From the NCBI RefSeq assembly GCF_025685415.1, contig NZ_JAGSYB010000001.1, positions 3,658,001-3,722,000 of the forward strand: a stretch of DNA of 64,000 nucleotides. Direction: 5' to 3'. Made by a program: the position numbers and the translations under genes. Each line of letters opens with the position of its first letter. Position 1 is the first letter of the stretch. Under the pieces are notes generated by a model that made no database searches, was not told the DNA's origin, and was given only the letters and a program-made list of their open reading frames with translations. This document shows, piece by piece, positions 1 to 7,313 of the stretch. Source of the DNA: Terriglobus aquaticus (lineage in GTDB: Bacteria > Acidobacteriota > Terriglobia > Terriglobales > Acidobacteriaceae).

Positions 1-5
1 ACACC

Positions 6-431
6 ATGCGCCGAGCTTTTCCAACCGCGATGAACGTGCGCGAGTCCGTCTCCGAGTGGCTCAGCATGCCCGTCGAAGAGGCCCGCCTCTTCAGCGACGC
101 GCAGCCGGGTTCCGGCGCCTGGCAGATGTGGGATTCTCTCTCGTACGTAGACAAGACTCCCGAGCAGGCTTCCCACGTTCTCGCTGCTTCGTACGGCGAC
201 ACGCGATCGTGCTCCGATCCCAAGCACTACCAGGTGGAACTTCACACGCGAGCGAACACGCCGGGCACCCAGGGCAGCTCCGCCGGCCCTACTTACTACG
301 TGCAGATGGAGCAGATCGCGGACGGCTATTCTGTGCGCGAGGCAATGCCACAGCCCGATCCCACCTGCGAGGGCCCAGTGATCGCTATCGATCCAAGCGG
401 CCACGAAGCCTCCACATCTGCTCGCCCATGA
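6..431 (+). CDS. Hypothetical protein, possibly 5'-truncated by the window edge
   Basis: A 141-codon reading frame begins with ATG at position 6. It is open right up to the window edge, so the true start may lie upstream and this may be the C-terminal part of a larger protein. I see no signal peptide, membrane segment or motif I recognise. Its TGA overlaps the ATG of the following methyltransferase (ATGA, 428-431), which implies translational coupling and a shared operon. I cannot assign a function. The coupling and the absence of competing frames support it being a real gene. Confidence 0.55.
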   Translation: MRRAFPTAMNVRESVSEWLSMPVEEARLFSDAQPGSGAWQMWDSLSYVDKTPEQASHVLAASYGDTRSCSDPKHYQVELHTRANTPGTQGSSAGPTYYVQMEQIADGYSVREAMPQPDPTCEGPVIAIDPSGHEASTSARP

Positions 432-1174
432 TTCTTCCGCGTCGAAAAAGACGAAGCGGTCCTGCGCCGCTGCACCCGTTCGATCTGCTGCACGGCACTG
501 AAACGGGAGCACTGATCCCCGGTGACGATCTGGCCACAGGGCACCGGCACGATCGCCACATCACGGCCTATCACGGCACCGCGCCCTCTCTCTTCCGCAA
601 ACTTATGGCCCAGTGGCAGCCGCATCGTCGCCACCCCTTGCAGCAGACCGCGTTTGTCGACGTTGGCGCGGGCAAGGGCCGCGCCATGCTGCTTGCGGCA
701 GAGCTGCCCTTCCGGCGCATCCTCGGCATTGAACTCCATCCGGCTCTCGCGGCATCCGCGCGCCGCAACCTGGAACGCTTCCAGCGGCAGCAGACCCGAA
801 AGACAGAGGATCGTCCGTCCATCCCCATGCGGTTGGAAGAGGCAGACGTGATGCGTCTCCGTATGCCCGCCGGACCGTGCTGCGTCTTCCTGTTCAACCC
901 GTTCGACCTGGTGTTGATGGATCGCTTTCTCGACAAGCTGACGCGCGACTTCCAGGGCCGCGAAGACGATCTGGATCTGCTGTATGTGAACGACGAGCAG
1001 CGCGACCTGATGCTTCAAGAGCACCCGCAATTCCAGGAGGTCTGGCGTGGCCGCATTCACCTCTCGCGCGAGGATCGTGACGCCGACAAGGCCATCATCG
1101 GCTACTGGGCCCAGGGCCTCTACGTGACCAGCGGATACGAGGATTGCGGCATCTGGCGATTGCGTAAGAAGTAA
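428..1174 (+). CDS. Class I SAM-dependent methyltransferase
   Basis: This 248-residue protein carries the SAM-binding glycine loop VDVGAGKG at about residues 77-84. An acidic end of strand 2 (GIELHP, near 99) follows, as in class I Rossmann methyltransferases. The later FNPF segment sits where the post-motif II/IV strand is expected. The frame is open further upstream, but I chose the ATG at 428 because it overlaps the stop of the preceding gene (ATGA) and the fold begins after it. No signal peptide is seen, so it should be cytoplasmic. The substrate cannot be read from the sequence. A strong hairpin follows the gene. Confidence 0.75.
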   Translation: MILPRRKRRSGPAPLHPFDLLHGTETGALIPGDDLATGHRHDRHITAYHGTAPSLFRKLMAQWQPHRRHPLQQTAFVDVGAGKGRAMLLAAELPFRRILGIELHPALAASARRNLERFQRQQTRKTEDRPSIPMRLEEADVMRLRMPAGPCCVFLFNPFDLVLMDRFLDKLTRDFQGREDDLDLLYVNDEQRDLMLQEHPQFQEVWRGRIHLSREDRDADKAIIGYWAQGLYVTSGYEDCGIWRLRKK

Positions 1175-1195
1175 AGCGGCGCGCACCTGTACGCA

Positions 1196-1232
1196 AAAGC
1201 AAAGGAGCCGAGTAACTCGGCTCCTCTGCTTT
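1196..1232. terminator. Bidirectional hairpin terminator between convergent genes
   Basis: A 10-bp perfect inverted repeat occupies 1204-1213 and 1215-1224 (GGAGCCGAGT / ACTCGGCTCC). It is flanked by AAAGCA and TGCTTT, which extend the pairing across a small internal loop. It lies between the methyltransferase and the convergent alcohol dehydrogenase and can serve both. Confidence 0.75.
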
Positions 1233-1246
1233 CGATACAACCGTAC

Positions 1247-2464
1247 TCAGGCTACCTTCGTGCGCACCTTCTCGATGCCCGTTTCGCGGAACGGATCAAT
1301 CACGATCTTGGTCACGTTGTCCTTCTTGTCGCGCCACGTCTTGTACATGTTCGGCACATCGTTGATGCCGATGCGGTGCGAAATCAGGAACGTCGGGTCG
1401 ATCTGGCCGGCGTACACGCGCTCCAGCAGCGGCTGCAGGTACTTGTGCATGTTGGTCTGGCCCATCTTCATCGTGATGCCCTTGCCAAACGCAGCACCGA
1501 AGTTCAGCTTGTCCAAGTCGCCGCCATACACGCCCGGGATCGACACCGTGCCGCCCTTGCGCACCGCCTGGATGCACTGGCGCAGCGCCGTGGGGCGATC
1601 CGTCTCCAGCATGAGGGCCTGGTCCACTTTGTCATACAAAGCGGTCACGTCGGTGCCGTGCGCTTCCATGCCGACACAGTCGATCACAGAGTCGGGCCCG
1701 ATGCCGCTCGAAAAGTCGCGCAGCGCTTCCAGGACGCTCATGTCCTTCTCGGCATAGTTCAGCACCGTGGCGCCGCAGTAATCGCGCGCCAGCGCAAGGC
1801 GTTCCGGGAAGCGGTCGATCGCGATCACGCGACCCGCGCCCAGCATGTAGGCACTGGCAATCGCAAACAGGCCCACGGGACCGCAGCCAAACACGGCGAC
1901 AGTATCGCCCGGCTCGATCTGCGCATTCTCCGCACCCTGGTAGCCGGTGGGGTAGATGTCCGAAAGGAAGAGAACCTTCTCGTCGTCGATGTCGCTCTCG
2001 ATCTTGATCGGGCCCACATCGCCAAAGGGCACGCGCACGTACTGCGCCTGGCCGCCGGCAAAGCCGCCGTATATGTGCGAGTAGCCAAACAACGCTGAGC
2101 CCGAGTAGCCGTACATCTGCTCGCAGATGCGCGCGTTCGGGTTGCTGTTATCGCACAGCGACCACAGGTCCTTCTTGCAGAAGAAACAATTGCCGCAGGC
2201 GATGGTGAAGGGGACTACGACACGGTCGCCCCGCTTCAGCTTCTTCACCTCGCTGCCCACCTCTTCGACGATGCCCATGAACTCGTGGCCGAGGATATCG
2301 CCCGACTCCATCGTGGGGATGTAGCCGTCGTAAAGGTGCAGGTCCGAACCGCAAATCGCGGTCCGTGTAATGCGTAGAATTACGTCAGACGGATTGATGA
2401 TGGACGGATCCGCAACCGTCTGAACCTCAACCTTACCCGTGCCCATCCAGCAAACGGCTTTCAT
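1247..2464 (-). CDS. Zinc-dependent alcohol dehydrogenase (formaldehyde dehydrogenase-like)
   Basis: This 405-residue medium-chain dehydrogenase has the catalytic zinc site Cys38 and His60-Glu61 (GHE). The structural zinc cluster is Cys90, Cys93, Cys96 and Cys104. A Rossmann NAD(P)-binding loop (FGCGPVG) lies near residue 207. The long insertion around residues 265-330 and the overall length resemble glutathione-independent formaldehyde dehydrogenase-like members rather than short yeast-type ADHs. The start at [10 protein letters not shown] is preceded by GAGGGAG at good spacing; an upstream in-frame ATG has none. The physiological substrate is not determinable. It lies downstream of the SRPBCC gene on the same strand, 73 bp away, so co-transcription is possible. 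Confidence 0.88.
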   Translation of the reverse strand: MKAVCWMGTGKVEVQTVADPSIINPSDVILRITRTAICGSDLHLYDGYIPTMESGDILGHEFMGIVEEVGSEVKKLKRGDRVVVPFTIACGNCFFCKKDLWSLCDNSNPNARICEQMYGYSGSALFGYSHIYGGFAGGQAQYVRVPFGDVGPIKIESDIDDEKVLFLSDIYPTGYQGAENAQIEPGDTVAVFGCGPVGLFAIASAYMLGAGRVIAIDRFPERLALARDYCGATVLNYAEKDMSVLEALRDFSSGIGPDSVIDCVGMEAHGTDVTALYDKVDQALMLETDRPTALRQCIQAVRKGGTVSIPGVYGGDLDKLNFGAAFGKGITMKMGQTNMHKYLQPLLERVYAGQIDPTFLISHRIGINDVPNMYKTWRDKKDNVTKIVIDPFRETGIEKVRTKVA

Positions 2465-2537
2465 GTGTACTCCCTCGTGTATGCGTATGTCGATCGTGTC
2501 GCGCACCATGTGCGCTGTGTCATGGAATCGGTGCAGG

Positions 2538-3305
2538 CTAATCGTTGTCGCTCAGGCTGGCCCACAGGATCACGCCCAGAACAACCGGGATCGTGGCGAG
2601 TCCAACCGTCGTCAACGTGTCCGGCGACAGCTTGCCGATGAATCTGTTCTTGCGCGGCAAGTCCTGGGGATGTGCGCGGTCGCTGGTGCCCGGAGGCGTA
2701 GGCAGGTTCTCACCCATCAGTAGCTGCTTCAGCTTTCCGCTGATACCGCGACGGCCGGCGGGCTGACCTTCAACGGACGGGATCTGGCTGGACTCGATGA
2801 GCTCCTTCAGGTGCCGCAGATCCTCAATCACCAGTTGCCGCGGCGAGCGCGAAATCACCCCTGCAACGGCGTTCGCAATGGCACCGCCCGGTACAGTCCC
2901 GTCCACGATCATGGTCGCAACGGTGCCGCGACCGGCGGGATGCGGTTCCAGCGAAAGAATGTCCGTGGTGCCGGCCGTTGGCCCGGTAAGAACGCGGGAA
3001 ACATGCCGCTTGCCGGGTACCAGCTCCAGCTCTTCGGCGTCGAACTCGGTCTGCACACCCGTCCCGGGATCCTGCATCACCCAGTGAAGCTTGTTGCCCC
3101 CAATGCGGGTAACGCTGACCACGCCCTCTTGCCAGATCGGCAACAGGTCGATGCTGGCGTACGTGTTGTAGACCTCTTCCGGCGAGGCGTTGATCGTAGC
3201 CACTGCGTGCGCCCGAAGTCGGTTACCCTCCGAGTCGTTGGGTAGCGGCGTATAAGCGTTTCCGGTCCTGGGGAATCGAACTTCCTGAAGCGTTTCCGTC
3301 GGCAT
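2538..3305 (-). CDS. SRPBCC (START/Bet v1-like) protein with C-terminal membrane anchor
   Basis: This 255-residue protein opens with a polyketide-cyclase/SRPBCC-type domain (about residues 20-165). Its hallmark opening reads [18 protein letters not shown], followed by the typical WQEGVVSV segment. These domains form a hydrophobic ligand cavity. The last 24 residues contain one hydrophobic helix ([20 protein letters not shown]) ending in charged residues, so the protein is probably tail-anchored in the inner membrane. The start at 3305 has AGGAGA upstream, while the longer frame upstream is out-of-character arginine/alanine-rich sequence. It is probably co-transcribed with the alcohol dehydrogenase. 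The ligand is unknown. Confidence 0.75.
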   Translation of the reverse strand: MPTETLQEVRFPRTGNAYTPLPNDSEGNRLRAHAVATINASPEEVYNTYASIDLLPIWQEGVVSVTRIGGNKLHWVMQDPGTGVQTEFDAEELELVPGKRHVSRVLTGPTAGTTDILSLEPHPAGRGTVATMIVDGTVPGGAIANAVAGVISRSPRQLVIEDLRHLKELIESSQIPSVEGQPAGRRGISGKLKQLLMGENLPTPPGTSDRAHPQDLPRKNRFIGKLSPDTLTTVGLATIPVVLGVILWASLSDND

Positions 3306-3448
3306 GCTCTCTCCTGTGGCGCACACGCTGCCATGCCCATCGGGTGGCTGCGCGGAAGCGCCAGACGAGAGGTTGTGATGGCACCGGGGAAGAGGGCGTG
3401 GTCTAACGCACGCTGCCATCTCCCGCCAGAACCCGCGATCGGGTGCGA

Positions 3449-4228
3449 TCAGGGCCGCGCGGATCGAACCGGCAAAGCCTTCTCGATCCAGCGATCTACG
3501 GTGACAAACTGCAGGTCCGGCCGCGCAACCAGCGCAGCGGTTACGGCTATGCTGTCCGCCCGCGAATGTGGAGAGTCCCCGTCCAGGTGCGATGCATCGT
3601 GCAGCAGCACGTTGCTGGTGCGGCCGCGTTTGCGGTTCTGCTCGATGCCCCGGTCTACGTTCCGCAGGATGCGTTCGCTGCCCAGCGGCTCCCAGTCGTG
3701 CGCGGTCACGTTCCATTGCACGGGCTCCAGCCCCAGCGATCGCGCAATTCGAAAAACTCCGGGGCGTCGCGAACCGTACGGTGCGCGAAACACCCGGGGC
3801 GAGATGCCCAACGTGTCCTGCAGAATGGCCTGTGTCCGCTCCAGTTCTGTGCGAACACGGGCGTCGCTCTTGCGTGCCAGGTTGGGGTGCATCTCCGTGT
3901 GATTGCCGATTAGGTGACCGGCGGAGGCAACGCGTCGCGCAATCGCCGGATGCCTGCGCACGTGATTGCCGATCAGGAAGAACGTCGCGCGCACGCCGTG
4001 CTCGGCCAGCAGCTCCAGCAGCGGCTCCGTGTTGCGGGCGCTGGGGCCGTCGTCATAGGTGAGTGCGACCGTGTGGCGCGAAGGGTCGGGATCCGGCACG
4101 TCGATCAGTGTCTTGCCAAAGATCTGCGACGTGGGCCAGCCCGCCGCATACGACAAGCCACCCGTTACCAGGCCAAGCGCGCCCACACCGGCTGCGGTGA
4201 CAACGGCTGCTGTTTGCCACGTTTGCAT
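3449..4228 (-). CDS. Polysaccharide deacetylase (NodB homology, carbohydrate esterase 4)
   Basis: This 259-residue protein has an N-terminal hydrophobic segment (residues 6-28: signal or anchor) and then a NodB domain. All CE4 motifs are visible: TYDDGP (57-62) with the catalytic base and metal Asp, the HxxxH metal pair His110 and His114, RAPYG (about 148-152), the tryptophan-containing WNVTAHDW segment, and LLHD near the end. Family members remove N- or O-acetyl groups from peptidoglycan, chitin or similar envelope polysaccharides. The start at 4228 puts the hydrophobic segment at the N-terminus. A longer start at 4282 is possible because no clear ribosome-binding site decides between them. 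Confidence 0.85.
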   Translation of the reverse strand: MQTWQTAAVVTAAGVGALGLVTGGLSYAAGWPTSQIFGKTLIDVPDPDPSRHTVALTYDDGPSARNTEPLLELLAEHGVRATFFLIGNHVRRHPAIARRVASAGHLIGNHTEMHPNLARKSDARVRTELERTQAILQDTLGISPRVFRAPYGSRRPGVFRIARSLGLEPVQWNVTAHDWEPLGSERILRNVDRGIEQNRKRGRTSNVLLHDASHLDGDSPHSRADSIAVTAALVARPDLQFVTVDRWIEKALPVRSARP

Positions 4229-4288
4229 CGGTAGCAGTGTAGCGGAGACGTGAACGACTCGGGCAATCCATCCCGCATGCACACACTG

Positions 4289-5731
4289 TCAGTCTGGAAC
4301 GGATGCAGTCGCCAGAGCTTGGCCTTGAGCGCCACCGCCGCTGCGCTTACGGATCGCGAACGCAACCAGCCCCGTCACAAGTACGATTGCGGCCAGCCGC
4401 AGCTCTGCCGCAATCTGCGGGCGCGACACCACGATAAAGACGAATCCGCCTGTGGCGGCAAGCGCTGGCATTGGATACAGCGGCATCCGGAAGCGACCGG
4501 GAAGCCGGCGTTCACGCCGATGCTTCGGCAACAGCACAGCCACGCCCTGCAGCAGAAACTGGAACAGAATGCGAAGCACTACCAGCGACGCAATCACCTC
4601 CTGCAGCCGAAACAGGCAGCACACCACCGTAATGCCCGCAAGCGTGACCAGCGAGATCGCCGGGATGCGCAACCGCGGATGCAGCCGGCCGAACACCGCA
4701 GGAAAGTTGCCGTCCTGCGCCGCCGCGAACGGGATGCGCGAATACCCGAGCAGCAGACCGTAGATGGACGCCAGCGACGCCACTGCCACCAGCACCACTG
4801 CGACCGTTGCCGCGCCGTGCGCCCACGCATGTCCGGCAAAGGCGCGCTCCGCCAAGAGCGCCATCGTGTAGCGGCGCGCGCCGGCATCCGCATGGGTCAG
4901 CTCCTGCCACGGCAACACACCAAGCGTCGCGATGTTCATCAAGAGGTACAGCGTGCCCACAATCGCAATCGCGCCAAGCACGGCGCGCGGAATCGTGCGT
5001 TGCGGCGTGCGCAACTCGCCCGCCAGGAAGCACACGTTGTAGTAGCCCCAGTAGTCGTACGCGCTCACCAGCAACCCAGCGCCCAGCCCCGCGAAAAATG
5101 CTCCGCCAAAATGGAACGCACCCGGCGGAAAGCTGAACGCACGCGCAGCGGAAAAATGCGTGAAGCCCACGGCGATCACTGCCACAAGCGTCAACAGGAC
5201 GACGGCGCCCAGCACCCGCGTAACCGCGCCAATGCGCCGAATCGGTTGCAGCAGCAGCAGTGTGATCGCAACACATGCCGCAATCGCCAGCGCCGACAGT
5301 GTCCAGCGCGACGCACCCGGTAAAAACCATCCGCTGTACTGGGCAAACCCAATGCAGCCCGAAGCGATGGACAGCGGCGCCGACACCAGCAGCTGCCACG
5401 CGTATAGAAAGCTGAACAGACGCCCCCAGCGCGCGCCGTACGCTTCGCGCAGGTAGGCGTACGATCCGCCCGCCAGCGGATGAGCCGTGCCCAGTTCACT
5501 CCACGTGCAGCCATCGCAAATTGAGAGCACCGCGCCAAGCACCCACCCGAGCATCGCCTGCGGCCCGCCCATCGCGGTCACGATCAGCGGCAGCGTGATG
5601 AACGGGCCCACGCCGACCATGTCGATGATGTTGGCGCCCAGCGCACCGGCAGTGCTCAGGCCGCGATCCAGCAATGCGCTTCCGTGCGGTTCAGTAACGG
5701 CGGATTCAGCGGAGGTCGGCACTGCCGCCAT
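4289..5731 (-). CDS. APC-family amino acid permease
   Basis: This 480-residue protein is very hydrophobic, with about twelve membrane segments. The first helix carries a glycine-rich break (NIIDMVGVGPFITLP) typical of the APC superfamily, where substrate and cation bind. The loop LAGGSYAYLREAYG after helix 2 is also typical. The start at 5731 lies one base beyond the TAG of argininosuccinate lyase, so the two genes are translationally coupled. The frame upstream of this ATG merely overlaps argH and is not credible. The coupling suggests that it moves arginine, argininosuccinate or a related amino acid, but substrate specificity is inference. Confidence 0.85.
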   Translation of the reverse strand: MAAVPTSAESAVTEPHGSALLDRGLSTAGALGANIIDMVGVGPFITLPLIVTAMGGPQAMLGWVLGAVLSICDGCTWSELGTAHPLAGGSYAYLREAYGARWGRLFSFLYAWQLLVSAPLSIASGCIGFAQYSGWFLPGASRWTLSALAIAACVAITLLLLQPIRRIGAVTRVLGAVVLLTLVAVIAVGFTHFSAARAFSFPPGAFHFGGAFFAGLGAGLLVSAYDYWGYYNVCFLAGELRTPQRTIPRAVLGAIAIVGTLYLLMNIATLGVLPWQELTHADAGARRYTMALLAERAFAGHAWAHGAATVAVVLVAVASLASIYGLLLGYSRIPFAAAQDGNFPAVFGRLHPRLRIPAISLVTLAGITVVCCLFRLQEVIASLVVLRILFQFLLQGVAVLLPKHRRERRLPGRFRMPLYPMPALAATGGFVFIVVSRPQIAAELRLAAIVLVTGLVAFAIRKRSGGGAQGQALATASVPD

Positions 5732-5732
5732 C

Positions 5733-7235
5733 CTATGCCCCTGCCACTCCGTCTGTGGCGAGGCCTGCAAGCCGCCGCGCCTCTCGGAACAGCGCCTCCG
5801 ACGTGCGGGCCAGGTGCGCCCGCTCCGTGTCGATCCATCCTTCATCGTGCTCCTGCTGCGCCTGAGCGCGATCCAGTTCCGGGTCCAGCGCAACCGCCGC
5901 AGGCCCGCCCGGAATGCTGCGCACGGCTACGAAGTACTCCGGATCGAGCGCTTGCAATAGCTCCGGCAGCGCTAGGGTGAGGCCCGCCGCTATCGCCTGC
6001 TGGTGTACGTCCTGCGCGAGCGCCTTTGGGTCGTCGCTCGTTGCGCGGCGAACCGCGGCACTCACCATGCCATGCGCTTGGTGAAAGCTGATGCCGCCGC
6101 GCCGCACGAGCGTATCGGCAAGCTCAGTCACTGTCAGGAAGCTGCGCGAAGCTCGCTCGCGCATGCGTTCCGTGTGGAACGTCGCTTCGCTCAGTGCTCC
6201 CGCCAGCAGCGTGGTGGCGCGGTGCGCATCGGCAAACGCCAGGGCCACCAGCGGCTGCAGCGAATCTTCGCTGTCGTTCATGTCCGCGAACGGTGTGTTG
6301 TGCAGCGTGCCCAGCACGGCTTGCGCCTCGGTAAGCGCGCGCGAGGCCAGCACGCGCACATGCTCCAGCGGAACAGGGTTGCGCTTCTGCGGCATAATGC
6401 TGCTGATCTGCACATAGCCGTCACTCAGCCGCAAGAAGCCGAATTCCGCCGTCGACCACAGCAGCATCTCCTGCGCGAAACGGCCCAGCGAAAGCATTGC
6501 CGTGGCCAGTGCGCTGCAGGCTTCCGCCAGGTAATCCACCGCTGCAATCGCGCCATAGCTGTTGGTGATCAGACCGCGAAATCCAAGGCGCTCCGCCGTG
6601 TTCTCGCGGTCGATTGGAAAGCCCGTGGTGGTGATGGCGCACGCGCCCAGCGGCGACCGGTTCACCCGCGTGTAGCAGGCCTGCAGCCTTTCCGCATCGC
6701 GCTCCAGCACCTCGACGTACGCCATCAGAAAATGTCCCAGCGTGGTCGGCTGCGCGGGCTGGTTGTGCGTGTACGCGGGCAGGATGCTCGCGCGGTGTTC
6801 CGACGCAATCCGCAGCAGTGTTGTGCGAAGCGTTGCGTTGGCTTCCAGCGTTTGCAGCAGCCGCTCGCGCAGCACCATGCGATACATCGTCAGGTCCAGA
6901 TCATTGCGCGAGCGCGCCGTGTGAATGCGCCCTGCAAGATCGGGCCCGAGCGCCTCCGCAAGCTTTCGCTCGATCAGGAAGAACAGATCTTCCACGGAGC
7001 CGTCGTACTCCGCCGCAGCAATCGCGCTCTGATCCAGTTCAAGGATGGCTTGCAGGCATTGCGCCGCCTGCTGCTCGCTAAGGATGCCCTGCTTGGCCAG
7101 CATCAGCACATGGGCCAGGTCGATCTCCAGCAGCGACGGCAGAAAGAAGCGCTGCGCGTCCGCGAACACCTGCCGCAGAACGGTGTCACGGTAAACCGGC
7201 GCCGGAAACGTGGAAGCGGGAACAGACAAGATCAA
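5733..7235 (-). CDS. argH: Argininosuccinate lyase family enzyme
   Basis: This 500-residue member of the fumarase/aspartase superfamily has the lyase motif HTARSRNDL (about 105-113). It also has the signature loop SSIMPQKRNP near residue 280, which contains the mobile catalytic serine. The reaction expected is cleavage of argininosuccinate to arginine and fumarate. The first start codon is TTG at 7235 with only a weak GGA upstream, so the N-terminus is uncertain. No other arginine-biosynthesis gene adjoins it; instead a permease follows with its ATG one base after this stop. A dedicated catabolic or salvage paralogue is therefore possible. Confidence 0.82.
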   Translation of the reverse strand: MILSVPASTFPAPVYRDTVLRQVFADAQRFFLPSLLEIDLAHVLMLAKQGILSEQQAAQCLQAILELDQSAIAAAEYDGSVEDLFFLIERKLAEALGPDLAGRIHTARSRNDLDLTMYRMVLRERLLQTLEANATLRTTLLRIASEHRASILPAYTHNQPAQPTTLGHFLMAYVEVLERDAERLQACYTRVNRSPLGACAITTTGFPIDRENTAERLGFRGLITNSYGAIAAVDYLAEACSALATAMLSLGRFAQEMLLWSTAEFGFLRLSDGYVQISSIMPQKRNPVPLEHVRVLASRALTEAQAVLGTLHNTPFADMNDSEDSLQPLVALAFADAHRATTLLAGALSEATFHTERMRERASRSFLTVTELADTLVRRGGISFHQAHGMVSAAVRRATSDDPKALAQDVHQQAIAAGLTLALPELLQALDPEYFVAVRSIPGGPAAVALDPELDRAQAQQEHDEGWIDTERAHLARTSEALFREARRLAGLATDGVAGA

Positions 7236-7313
7236 ATCCAGGTTGTGTCGCAGTTTGTAATTGCTGGCTTTGCGGCAACGGTCGCCTGCACCGTTGCCGC
7301 CCCGCCGTAAGAG

